This document shows positions 1-8,400 of a DNA stretch of 18,375 nt, piece after piece. Under the pieces are notes generated by a model that did no database searches, had not been told where the DNA came from, and saw nothing but the letters and a program-made list of their open reading frames with translations. Made by a program: the position numbers and the translations under genes. Where the stretch lies: positions 1 to 18,375 of the forward strand of contig JAAYZI010000191.1 in assembly GCA_012514925.1 (NCBI GenBank), in the 5' to 3' direction. How positions within the stretch are numbered: the stretch's first letter is position 1; every line of letters starts with the position of its first letter. Origin of the DNA: Deltaproteobacteria bacterium. Its GTDB lineage: Bacteria > Bdellovibrionota_C > UBA2361 > JAAYZI01.

Positions 1-2
1 CA

Positions 3-458
3 CAGCAACATACTCATCCAGTAGGCTGGCTAGTGTTGGTAGCAGATGCGGTGCACAACTTTATAGGCGGAATGTTTGTCGGTGCGGCGTTTATTACCGA
101 TACTTTTCTGGGTGTGGCTGCCTGGCTTGCCTCAGCGGCGCATGAGGTGCCACAGGAGCTAGGTGACTTTGGGGTGCTTCTGCACGCAGGGTGGGAGAAG
201 CGACGCGCGCTCTTATATAATTTTATATCGGCGCTGACTTTCCCGCTTGGGGGCGTGGTCGCCTATTTTCTTTCCGGAGATATGGATGTGAGCTTTTTAA
301 TTCCTTTTGCTGCCGGCAATTTTATTTACATTGCCGCAGTGGATTTGGTGCCCGAAGTCAGAAACTCCGCATCTCCAAAAGGCGCATGGAGGCATTGGGC
401 CTGGTTTTTCGTCGGGCTTTTGATCCTTTTGCTGCTAAAGCTGCTGCTAGAACCGTAA
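3..458 (+). CDS. ZIP family metal transporter, C-terminal part (5' end outside window)
   Basis: The frame is open from the first bases of the window, so the N-terminal half is missing. The visible part starts with a His-containing loop (QQHTHP), then a membrane segment with HNFIGG (nt 54-71), a second with HEVPQELGDFG (nt 141 on), and two more hydrophobic segments, one with AGNFIYIAAVDLVPE. These are the conserved ZIP transmembrane 4, 5 and 7 signatures, so the protein should move a divalent metal such as zinc, iron or manganese across the inner membrane. In most relatives the fourth-segment motif is HNxxD or HNxxE; here the acidic ligand is Gly (nt 66-68), which may change the binuclear site or the metal preference. 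A GTG at nt 33 could be read as a start, but the ZIP homology continues upstream of it, so it is internal. The family call is firm; the substrate is unknown. Confidence 0.9.
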   Translation, partial: QQHTHPVGWLVLVADAVHNFIGGMFVGAAFITDTFLGVAAWLASAAHEVPQELGDFGVLLHAGWEKRRALLYNFISALTFPLGGVVAYFLSGDMDVSFLIPFAAGNFIYIAAVDLVPEVRNSASPKGAWRHWAWFFVGLLILLLLKLLLEP

Positions 459-549
459 GTACAACCACCGCGAATTTTTCTAAATATTCTCCTTGTGGTA
501 TCCTTACTCCTTGGATAACCCCACTTCGCGTGAATTGTATTTAATAACG

Positions 550-1695
550 ATGGCCTTAGAAAATTTTCCCAATGATTCCAAAGGTGACGCTTCTCCCCAC
601 GGAAATGGTCGTGGGCAGGATGCAGATCCTTCGCGCTCTCCTTCCAATCTCTCATTTAATTCAGGATTAGAGCAGATGCTTCCACAGGTAAAGAGACGCT
701 TCTCTGAACTGGCGGAAATGGCCATCAAAGAGTCTCAAATTCCTGCTCAAAGCGCTCCGGCCGTGCTAAATTCCTTGGCCTTAAGTTTTGATCGGACCAT
801 CAGAGGGTCCAGCTTAGTGCTGCAGCGCCAACTCGCAGGAGATGTAGAGGCTGCACTTAGCTGGGGCACCGGCAAACTTATCGAAACTTGTCACCGCATT
901 ATAGCCGATGGAAAAACTTTTAATTCCAGCCTGCAACCCCTTGCCGTGCTTCAACTCCAAGTGCTAGAGGCGATGATGCCGCACCTTTCGCCCCAGCAGC
1001 CAGGCACCGATTCCCTTCGTGGAACTTTTCACGAAGCGTTATTTAAGTCTTTTTGTGAGCTTTTAAACGATGGCCTGGAAGCATCTCAACAAGCGGAGGG
1101 CTGCTACAGCGAGAATTCGGGGGGTCGTTATTTGGCGTATCGTATTAGAAGCCAAGTTGCTCTACGGGAGGCGGCTAGAACGCTGCGCAAGATGGCCGGT
1201 TCCTCCGGATTTGCCTCTAACGATTTAAAGATTGGACTTTACGGGTTTCAGTTGGAACTTGCCGCGCATAGCGGAAGCTTAAGAAGCTTTCTTCGTGCGC
1301 TCAGCAATCTGGCCACCGCTGCTAAGCTGCCGCGATACCGTGAACAGGCTGTGCAGCCACACTGCTTGATGGGTGATTTACTTCCTACCCTGTTTCATAA
1401 ACATTTTGAATTTACTATTGACAGCCCCGGCGACGCTCCAGTTACAAAACAAGAGGAGCTTATCAACGCCGCGCACGCCTCGATGTGGCGCAAAGCCGAA
1501 CCTGCCATCAGCCGACTTTTGCAAGAGCCGGAGAAGCTAACCCCTACTACCTTTAAAAACGCCGTCCTTACTGAGCTGCTGCGAGTGATCAAAGAAGTGA
1601 ACCCCCAACTTGCGAGTAAAAGAGTAATGATAAACATCACCCGCACCGATTTTAGGGAAATCTCCCGCGGCAAATCTTATCAACGCCGCTTTTAA
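550..1695 (+). CDS. Hypothetical helical cytosolic protein, family not recognised
   Basis: I do not recognise this 381-residue protein. The frame opens at a TTG at nt 493, but the stretch before the ATG at nt 550 looks like noise, so I start at the ATG (MALENF); no good Shine-Dalgarno precedes either. After a polar Ser/Gly/Asp-rich N-terminus of about 35 residues the protein is predicted to be almost wholly alpha-helical, rich in Leu, Ala and Gln, with no signal peptide, no membrane segment and no obvious catalytic motif. The C-terminus is basic (RGKSYQRRF). It lies 91 nt after the ZIP gene on the same strand and about 300 nt before yajC, with a separate promoter in between, so functional linkage to the Sec operon is not implied. 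Codon texture resembles its neighbours and the frame is long and clean, so it is likely a real gene. Confidence 0.72.
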   Translation: MALENFPNDSKGDASPHGNGRGQDADPSRSPSNLSFNSGLEQMLPQVKRRFSELAEMAIKESQIPAQSAPAVLNSLALSFDRTIRGSSLVLQRQLAGDVEAALSWGTGKLIETCHRIIADGKTFNSSLQPLAVLQLQVLEAMMPHLSPQQPGTDSLRGTFHEALFKSFCELLNDGLEASQQAEGCYSENSGGRYLAYRIRSQVALREAARTLRKMAGSSGFASNDLKIGLYGFQLELAAHSGSLRSFLRALSNLATAAKLPRYREQAVQPHCLMGDLLPTLFHKHFEFTIDSPGDAPVTKQEELINAAHASMWRKAEPAISRLLQEPEKLTPTTFKNAVLTELLRVIKEVNPQLASKRVMINITRTDFREISRGKSYQRRF

Positions 1696-1751
1696 CCGGT
1701 TCTTATCATTGCATCTTTTTACGTAAACCGATATGGTCAGGCACTCGGGGT

Positions 1752-1780
1752 TTGACCTAGAGATATTCTCATCATATTTT
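1752..1780 (+). promoter_or_regulatory. Predicted sigma-70-type promoter of yajC-secD-secF
   Basis: TTGACC (1752-1757), a 17-nt spacer and TATTTT (1775-1780) make a good -35 and a fair -10. It is the best match in the gap before yajC and would start transcription near 1787, giving a 5' leader of about 210 nt. Inferred from sequence only. Confidence 0.45.
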
Positions 1781-1786
1781 CACTTG

Positions 1787-2000
1787 GCGGTTGTTTTTTT
1801 TATGACGCTAAGCCAAGCACCCACGACGAGTAACACTTTGCAGATTCATGCAGATGGCTTGGCGCAGCGAAAAACCTGATGGAGTATCCGGGCAACGGAG
1901 TGGGAAGATTAACACAAATTATCCCATCTAGTTAAAAGCGCCGTCGGTTGTTATAAACACACAAGATTTTGTTTCGTAGGAAGATTGATTAGGGCGTGTA
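1787..2000 (+). other. Long leader of the yajC operon with pairing segments and two tiny overlapping ORFs
   Basis: There is no full gene between 1696 and 2000. The leader holds GCCAAGC (1812-1818) and its complement GCTTGGC (1857-1863), plus a weaker TGGGA/TCCCA pair further down (about 1900-1926). Two short frames fit end to end: 25 codons from ATG 1802 to TGA 1877-1879, then 18 codons from ATG 1879 (MEYPGNGVGRLTQIIPSS) to TAA 1935, overlapping as TGATG. Neither has a clear Shine-Dalgarno and the peptides are not hydrophobic, so coding is doubtful. I could not match the region to a known riboswitch class. Confidence 0.3.
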
Positions 2001-2378
2001 ATGAAGGCTTTATTCCGCTTTATTTCGTGGGCTGTATGGCTGGGGTCTTTCTCGGCTGCTTCAGCCTTAGCCCAAGTGGGCACGGATGCTCCCCCGACGC
2101 TTACAGCTTGGCAGAGGCTTATAGCCATGTCGCCGATGATTTTAATGGTTTTTTTGATCTTTTATTTGCTGGTCATACTGCCCCAACAAAAACAGCTTAA
2201 AATGCAGGAAGCGCTGCTAACTTCCCTAAAGAAAGGCGAGATGGTGCTTACAAGCAGCGGCATCATTGCCCGAGTGGCAGGAGTTGAAAACGACCACGTT
2301 CTGTTGGAGATCTCCAACGGGGTCAAAGTTAAGTTTGAGCGTTCGCACATTAAATTTCGAGTGGAGAAGAAAAACTAG
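2001..2378 (+). CDS. yajC: Sec translocon accessory protein YajC
   Basis: This 125-residue protein is the small subunit of the SecDF-YajC complex that assists SecYEG and YidC at the inner membrane. It has one strong membrane segment at about residues 41-60 followed by the family hallmark of Pro-Gln-Gln-Lys (PQQKQLKMQE) and a soluble domain with KKGEMVLTSSGIIARV and a run of beta strands ending in a basic tail. It is a little longer than usual because of a signal-peptide-like N-terminus (MKALFRFISWAVWLGSF then SALAQ). The ATG at 2001 is the natural start. secD follows 29 nt later and secF directly after, the classic operon order, so co-transcription from the promoter near 1752 is expected. The call is firm from motif and context. 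Confidence 0.93.
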   Translation: MKALFRFISWAVWLGSFSAASALAQVGTDAPPTLTAWQRLIAMSPMILMVFLIFYLLVILPQQKQLKMQEALLTSLKKGEMVLTSSGIIARVAGVENDHVLLEISNGVKVKFERSHIKFRVEKKN

Positions 2379-2407
2379 CACTTTGCTTTTGTGAGGATTC
2401 AACCACC

Positions 2408-4042
2408 ATGACTTCTAATTTAAAAACCAGGTTGATTGTTTTCGGCGTGGTAATTTTACTCGGCTTTGTATTTCTCTATCCGACCATCAGGGTGGCAGTT
2501 AAGAAGATGACGGGTCAGCAGATCAGCTCCGAAGACATGTTTGGCAACAACTGGATTACACGGCCGATCGCGCTGGGCTTGGACTTAAGCGGCGGTGTGC
2601 ATTTGGTGTATCAAGTGAAGGCTCGTGAGGCTGTGGCAAGCCGCTTGCAGTCCACTGCCAACTCCGTCAGAGACGCCCTGCGTCGCGAGAAGATTCCGGT
2701 AACCAAGGCGCTGGTGGTTGATCCACTTGTTAAGCAAAAGACAGACGCTGTTTCACCGCCCACCACCGATCTGGGAAATAAACCTCTAATCGAGCTAACC
2801 CTGCTTAGTGAGCAGCAAGTTGAAAAAGCTAAGAGCTTAATTGAAGATAAATACAGGACTTTAAATTTCCGCGCCAAGCACAATGATGATGGCAGGGTGC
2901 GTCTAGTGTACGGCATAAGCGAATCTGAGGCTGCGTCTATAGAGCGTAACGCCATCAGTCAATCCGTTGAAACTCTAAGAGCCCGGGTAGACCAGTTTGG
3001 AGTAGCCGAGCCTCTAATCCAACGGGTTGGAGATGATCGGATCATGCTTCAGATGCCAGGCCTGCAAGACATCGAAGCTGTGAAAAACGTCGTTGGCAAA
3101 ATGGCCAAATTGGAATTCAGATTCCTTCCCACTCCGGGTCGATCAGCTGGTACGGTGACCTTAAAAGATCGTTCAGGCGCAGATATTGAAGTGGAAGATG
3201 TTGTGCAGATGACAGGCGACGCCGTGCAAGATGCGCGCGCCGATTTTGAAGCACACGGACAAGCTCTAGTGTCCCTTACATTGACGAGTGAAGGCGGCAA
3301 GGATTTTGCGAGCATAACCGGTGCCAATGTCGGACGCTTTTTGGCCATCATTTTGGACGGGGTGGTTTACTCTTCGCCTAGGATTCAAGAGCGTATTGCA
3401 GGCGGACGTTGCAGTATTACCGGAAACTTTTCACTAAAAGAAGCCAGTCAGTTGGCAGTGGTGCTTCGAGCCGGTGCTCTGCCCGCTCCACTGACGATTA
3501 TGGAAGAGCGCGTGGTAGGCGCAACTTTGGGGCGTGAATCCATCCAGAAAGGGATCTTGGGAAGCTTGGTAGGCTGCGCCTTAATTGCCCTGTTCATGAC
3601 TGTTTATTACCGCAAATCCGGCATGGTCGCGGTGGGTGTATTGGTAGTCAATCTTTTCTTGCTGCTGGCTATTCTTTCCGCTTTCGGCGCAACGCTTACA
3701 TTGCCCGGTTTGGCGGGGCTGGCTCTGACGTTTGGCATGGCCGTGGACGCCAGCGTTATCATTTACGAACGAGTGCGGGAGGAGCTTAGAAAAGGCATAA
3801 GCCGAGATGCCGCTGTAGACACTGGATTTGAACGGGCCTTGAGTGCGGTAATCGACTCAAACATTACCACTCTAATAAGCGCGATAATCCTTTATTATTT
3901 CGGCACTGGGCCGGTTCGTGGTTTTGCGGTAACGCTTTCCATTGGAATTGTAACTACTGTTTTCTGCGCCTCTTTTGTATCGCGACTAGCCTTTGACTAC
4001 TGGTCGCTTAAGGGTGGACCTAAAGAAGAGCTGTCAATTTAA
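2408..4042 (+). CDS. secD: Protein translocase subunit SecD
   Basis: SecD is a proton-motive-force-driven RND-type protein that pulls exported proteins out of SecYEG on the periplasmic side. The 544-residue product has transmembrane segment 1 at about 8-27, GLDLSGG at 57-63, the periplasmic P1 domain with RVDQFGVAEPLIQRVG at 193-208 and RFLAIILDGVVYSSP near 310-324, the LRAGALPAPL junction at 353-362, and five C-terminal membrane segments. The proton-relay region TFGMAVDASVIIYER sits at 441-455 with the expected Asp. Length is typical for an unfused SecD. GAGG lies upstream of the ATG as a Shine-Dalgarno. secF begins 26 nt after the stop. Nothing is truncated or odd. Confidence 0.97.
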   Translation: MTSNLKTRLIVFGVVILLGFVFLYPTIRVAVKKMTGQQISSEDMFGNNWITRPIALGLDLSGGVHLVYQVKAREAVASRLQSTANSVRDALRREKIPVTKALVVDPLVKQKTDAVSPPTTDLGNKPLIELTLLSEQQVEKAKSLIEDKYRTLNFRAKHNDDGRVRLVYGISESEAASIERNAISQSVETLRARVDQFGVAEPLIQRVGDDRIMLQMPGLQDIEAVKNVVGKMAKLEFRFLPTPGRSAGTVTLKDRSGADIEVEDVVQMTGDAVQDARADFEAHGQALVSLTLTSEGGKDFASITGANVGRFLAIILDGVVYSSPRIQERIAGGRCSITGNFSLKEASQLAVVLRAGALPAPLTIMEERVVGATLGRESIQKGILGSLVGCALIALFMTVYYRKSGMVAVGVLVVNLFLLLAILSAFGATLTLPGLAGLALTFGMAVDASVIIYERVREELRKGISRDAAVDTGFERALSAVIDSNITTLISAIILYYFGTGPVRGFAVTLSIGIVTTVFCASFVSRLAFDYWSLKGGPKEELSI

Positions 4043-4068
4043 ATTTTTTGCGCTTAACTGGTGAGAGC

Positions 4069-5007
4069 ATGGATATTTTCCCTCATAACAAAACCTACGA
4101 TTTCATGGGCAAGCGCTGGCTGGCCTATCTAATTTCTCTTTTTACAATAGTGGCTTCGTTTTATCTCTGGTTCTCTAAAGGCGAAGACAAGTACGGGCTC
4201 GATTTTACCGGCGGCCATGAGATTGTGGTGCGGGTTGAGGGAGGGCCTGGTAGTGAGGCACTGCGGGAAGCTCTCTCGCAGATAGGGCTAGATGATGTAA
4301 CGGTGCAGTCCTTTGAGCTTGGAAGTAACGAGTACTCAATTCGTTTTGGAGAGAACGAAGAGGATGACATGCATGTTAATGCTGCGGATCAAACCGCCGC
4401 AGTAAGAGAGAGCGTACGCGAAGCGCTTCTTAAAAAATTCCCTAACCGCGTTGAAATCCTGTCGGCTGATTTTGTAGGGCCAACTGTTGGTAAAGAGCTT
4501 CGCAGGCAAGCGACGTGGGCAGCTTTGCTCTCACTGGTGGCCATGCTCTGTTACATCGGCTACCGCTTTGAAATGGCTTTTGGGGTCGGAGCATTAGTCG
4601 CCGGTTTCCATGATGTTGTGGTGGCGATAGGGATCTATTTACTGTGCGGACACAGTATAAATATGTCGGCCTTGGCGGGAGCGCTAACGATTGTGGGATA
4701 CTCTGTAAACGACACAATTGTGGTGTATGACCGTATACGTGAAGAGATAGTTCTTCAAAAAGGTAAAAGCCTAGAGGAAATTATAAACTACAGCGTCTCG
4801 GTCACGTTAAATCGGACTATTATTACTAATTTGTTAACATTCTTTTCGGCTGTGGCACTCTACTTTTTTTGTAGTGGCGCAGTCGAAGACATGAGCTTAC
4901 TGTTTATGGCTGGTGTTATCACAGGAACCTTCTCGACGATCTACGTTGCATCCCCTGTATCGCTGGCATGGGCCGATTTTCGGGAAGCTCGCGCAAAAAA
5001 GAAATAG
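4069..5007 (+). CDS. secF: Protein translocase subunit SecF
   Basis: SecF is the partner of SecD in the accessory translocase. The 312-residue protein starts with one membrane segment (about 17-35), then YGLDFTGG at 42-49, a short periplasmic domain, GPTVGKEL at 137-144 and five further membrane segments. YSVNDTIVVYDRIREE at 211-226 is the family's proton-channel signature. The frame is open to a TTG at 4048, but the ATG at 4069 is preceded by GGTGAG and gives the usual MDIFPHNKTYDFMGKRW start, so I prefer it. It is the last gene of the yajC-secD-secF operon; the next 450 nt hold no gene. Confidence 0.96.
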   Translation: MDIFPHNKTYDFMGKRWLAYLISLFTIVASFYLWFSKGEDKYGLDFTGGHEIVVRVEGGPGSEALREALSQIGLDDVTVQSFELGSNEYSIRFGENEEDDMHVNAADQTAAVRESVREALLKKFPNRVEILSADFVGPTVGKELRRQATWAALLSLVAMLCYIGYRFEMAFGVGALVAGFHDVVVAIGIYLLCGHSINMSALAGALTIVGYSVNDTIVVYDRIREEIVLQKGKSLEEIINYSVSVTLNRTIITNLLTFFSAVALYFFCSGAVEDMSLLFMAGVITGTFSTIYVASPVSLAWADFREARAKKK

Positions 5008-5057
5008 AGTTTTGCCCTAAGACGATAAGCAGCGCCCCAAAATAACTCTCAGATATT

Positions 5058-5075
5058 ACTTTCTCCAGAGAAAGT
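5058..5075. repeat. Dispersed palindromic element, copy 1 (core only)
   Basis: ACTTTCTC-CA-GAGAAAGT is an 8-bp perfect inverted repeat followed by TGAATTCATATAAAAC. It shares the core and a few flanking bases (ATATT before, TGAA after) with the copies at 5280, 9080 and 12390 but lacks the long shared tail. It lies 51 nt after the secF stop, with only a three-T run after it, so a terminator role is possible but not clear. Confidence 0.6.
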
Positions 5076-5119
5076 GAATTCATATAAAACGTAAGGTCAT
5101 CCAATCTGGTACGACCTAA

Positions 5120-5215
5120 TATTGGCCTTGTCGCATATGCATATCTCGCGCAAAGGATTGGCAAATTAAACTAGTGTGCCATGCGCGAGATATGTATATG
5201 TGACAAGGTTTAATA
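5120..5215. repeat. Large inverted repeat, 26-bp arms, downstream of secF
   Basis: The left arm 5126-5151 pairs with the right arm 5183-5208 over 26 positions with only two departures, and the pairing extends outward to 5120 and 5215 with one bulged T (5211). Inside the 31-nt loop TGGCA (5159-5163) and TGCCA (5177-5181) can pair again. All non-Watson-Crick positions (5124, 5125, 5133, 5139 against T) would be G-U pairs in plus-strand RNA, while they would be C-A mismatches in minus-strand RNA. No T run follows, so it is not a standard terminator. It could be a mobile hairpin element or a structured 3' end of the sec transcript. Confidence 0.75.
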
Positions 5216-5254
5216 AAAGCCCAGGTTAGCAGAGCCTTTCTGGTGATGGCTGAC

Positions 5255-5378
5255 GGTAATGCGGAATCGTGGGTGATAAAACTTCACTTTCTCCAGAGAA
5301 AGTGAAGTTAATTCCGCATTACCCAGGCTTAAAACAAAATTGTGTAATCAATTCCATACGTAAACGGTTATTATTACT
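5255..5378 (+). repeat. Dispersed palindromic element, copy 2, with nested inverted repeats
   Basis: The core is a perfect 14-bp inverted repeat (5280-5293 and 5296-5309, AACTTCACTTTCTC and its complement around CA). It is nested within an outer 13-bp inverted repeat GGTAATGCGGAAT (5255-5267) and ATTCCGCATTACC (5311-5323). The tail CAGGCTTAAAACAAAATT then ATTCCATACG and AAACGGTTA is shared with copy 4, and its first part with copy 3. It ends 80 nt before the start of the 1189-aa gene. Confidence 0.75.
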
Positions 5379-5421
5379 GATAAAGGTCTTTCCGGATAAC
5401 TCCGATATTAGCTAGGGGAGG

Positions 5422-5439
5422 TTTCGGCCGGTTCCGAAA
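5422..5439 (+). repeat. Small hairpin before the 1189-aa gene
   Basis: TTTCGG (5422-5427) and CCGAAA (5434-5439) form a 6-bp stem with a CCGGTT loop, 19 nt before the ATG at 5459. The position suits an effect on translation, but nothing else supports a role. The remaining parts of the 5008-5458 gap hold no gene that I can see. Confidence 0.4.
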
Positions 5440-5458
5440 TCTTACCTACAGCGGGGTC

Positions 5459-8400
5459 ATGTCCATGAATTCAGGTCAAAACGTAAGCGGCCATGGTCTG
5501 ATGGCCGAAATAGCTACCGTGCAGACTGCTGCGCGCCGAGCAGAAACGACGCTTGCGGTGGTGCAGATTGAAGGCGAAGTCCCTCCTCTTGAGAACGGCA
5601 AAATCTATCGAGCACAGATTGTTCCCCCACCCTCATCTGACCCAGCTTGCCGCGAGGAAAGCTCTGATCAAACACTGGTGATTGAAGGTCGGACCGTGCG
5701 AGCGCGCCTGCCTGAGAACTTAAGGACGGCTGAAGAGCTTGTGGTGCGCTTTGTAAAAAAAGGAGGTGTGGCAGTACTTGAAGTGCTCTCTCTCACCCAG
5801 AGCGCGCCGCCTGTTAAACCGTCCTCCACTGATGTTGTTCCTAAACCTGAGTCAGTCCTTTCCAAAATACTTCAGATCACGCCCGCCGACATTGAATCCC
5901 TTAAGGCCGCACTCAATCTCCCGTCTCATCCAGGCGCGCACGAACCGTTGGGAGAGTTGTTTCAGAAGATTCTCTCTGCGCTTGATGGGTCAAAACTAGT
6001 GTTGGATGATAAGCTGCTTAGTAACCCCACAAAGATCAAGGAAGCAATTTTAAATTGTAATCACGAACATCCAAAGGAGCTGTTAACCCGTTTGGTAGAG
6101 CTAAAAGATCAACCCGAACGCTTATCCAACACTGAGAGTAGCATTAAACTCGATGCTTCTTTAAAAGATTTTGAACGAGACCTTTCCTCGCTTATATCAG
6201 GACAGGTCCGGGTTGTGGGCCGACTGGAAGGTTCTCTCTACCGACTACTTGAATCGGTAGATCGAGATGGCGCGCTCTCGGTACTCACGCGTACCCTTGA
6301 AGCGCTAATTTCACTAAACTCAGCAGATGCTAAACCGGCAGACCAGGTGCTATCCCGTTTTGCAGACACTCTGAAAGATTCTCTTACACTAAGTTTAGAT
6401 AAGCCTGTTTCAGAAAGAGACGCGGCAGTACGAAAAGTGCTAAGTCGTGTGAGTGCAGATATACAAACCCGCTTCAGTGAGACTAGACCAGGGAAAGAGC
6501 AAGCGCAAAGACCTATTCTGCGCTATGATCTTTCAGAGCGCGGCTTAAAGCTTCTACGTTCCCTTGAAATGCAGGTCGGCGCGCTGCTTGGTGCGCCTGA
6601 TGGGGATGAGGCAAAGCGTCTTGCGGCATTTACGCAACATTTAAGCCGGGCGCCCGCCAACAATCCACAAAAACTCTCCGTTTCTACAGACTCGCTACGA
6701 CAAAAAGAAGACTCTGCTACTGAAACAGCCAAAGTTGAGACCGGACAGAGTCTTCAAAGTTCAGAGAGAACTCCAGAACTCTTGATTGATCTCAAGGGGA
6801 AAGATGTTTCAACCGTAAGAGAGCTGCTGGCGGGCCTAAAGGCAGTGAGGGACCAGGTTGGTCAGAATGTGACCACGTTGCAAGTCAGGATCAGCGAATT
6901 TATTAAGCAGCAGTTGGAACAGTTGGGGTATTTGGAACCTTCATTGCAACGCTCGTTTCAAAGCGCTTGCGCAGAAAGCGGAGTAAATCTCCTGCTTAGG
7001 ACCCTTGAAGCCGTGAAGTTGGAGGATTTACAAGATGCTGGACCAGGAAGAGATCTAGAGCTTCGTTTTAAAGAGTTTGTGGTCAACCTAAGGAAGGACT
7101 TAGAGCGGCTAACCCCCAGGCAGCGTGAGATACCCGACCTGGAAACTCGCGAAGTGTTAGTCCGGGCTCTGGACCATATTTACAATACTTTCGCCAAACG
7201 CTCCTCAGTAGTAGAGCCTAAAGTACCGCTTCAGTTGGAGAGCGATTTCCCGGCGCGCTATGGTGCCACCCTAAAGTCTATTGAATCTCAGATCCGAACT
7301 CTGCTTAGCTTACCGGAAGGGCTAAGCGAGAAAGGGTTACAGGAGCTTCAAAAGACCTTGGCAAAAGTTGACCTGACGCGTCTGCCAGATGCAAAGGGAG
7401 TGGAGCGACGTTTCTTGGAGGTAGTAAGGGATCTGTATGAAGGATTAAAGCTTGGGCTTGAGACCGAAGCCCCTCAGAAACAGCTCCGAGATCTACTGCA
7501 ACGCGCTGCTAAAATATTTTCCCTGTACGGAGACGAATTTAAAAAGGAACCCATTGAGGCACAGCCTCAAAATCCGTCAACCTGGATCGCCACGCCTTCT
7601 ACTTCAGGATCACAACCTGATAAAAGCGCAGAAAGGGCAGAATCTCTGCTAAATAAAATAAGGGAAAGAATCTTGATCTTGCTTGGCTGGGATCAAGAAG
7701 AAGTGATCTCTCCGCTAGCTCCTGGAAAACACGAAGTATTGGGAACAATATTTGCGCCGGAGAGGCTGCTTAAACTTGTAACTGGATCCTCTTCGCCGCA
7801 GGAGTCTCGGGAGTCACTTCTTAGACTGATGCAGGCGGTAAACCACCTTGATTTAGCCCCGTTAGAAGAAATTCTTAAGACCTTTCTAATTGTAAAGCAT
7901 TCTCCCACTTCGAGAGAGGATCGCGAGTTTATGCTTAATCTAACAAGGGTGCAGGATGAACTAAAAAAGCTTCTGGGGCGCGCGGACTCTCTTTCTTTCG
8001 AACAAAAGTCCAGATTAATAGGGATGGCCGCGGAGCTGTTTAAGCTTGAGGACCACCTACCTCAGACATCTTCATTTTTTAATGCACCTGCCATTTCAGC
8101 TTTGCCTGATGCTTGGTCGACGTTAAGAGAGAGCGGGGCCAGGGAGGTTGGTAAGATTTTAGAAGCTCTGCGAGTATCGTTAGAGGCACCTCTACCTCAA
8201 CCAACACCCGGTTTGGCCGGACCTTCCGGACAGGTGGCCGCTTTAACGGATCTCCCCGGCGCCGAATTGCAACCACAACAGATAAAAATCTCAGAGATGC
8301 CTATCAGACATCTTTTCGATTTACTACGCGACGTAGCGGCAGGAATGAGGCATGCAGATGCGACGGGATTGGGCTCATATGACATAGCTCAGTTTATGGC

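Noticed and set aside
493..549. Upstream TTG start for the 381-aa protein
   Set aside because: The added 19 residues show no family resemblance and the TTG has no ribosome site; the ATG at 550 is simpler.
326..655. 109-codon minus-strand frame across the ZIP end and the next gene start
   Set aside because: It overlaps two plus-strand genes, is low in recognisable composition and has no ribosome site.
1752..2000. A known riboswitch (for example a thiamine-pyrophosphate type) in the yajC leader, suggested by ACCTGATGGAGTATCCGGG
   Set aside because: Only a few bases resemble the TPP consensus, the CTGAGA half is missing, and no thiamine gene follows.
4048..4068. TTG start for secF
   Set aside because: The ATG at 4069 has a GGTGAG ahead and gives the family's usual N-terminus.
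5008..5458. Insertion-sequence remnant between secF and the FliK-like gene
   Set aside because: Inverted repeats are abundant, but no transposase fragment can be read in any frame and no target duplication is visible.
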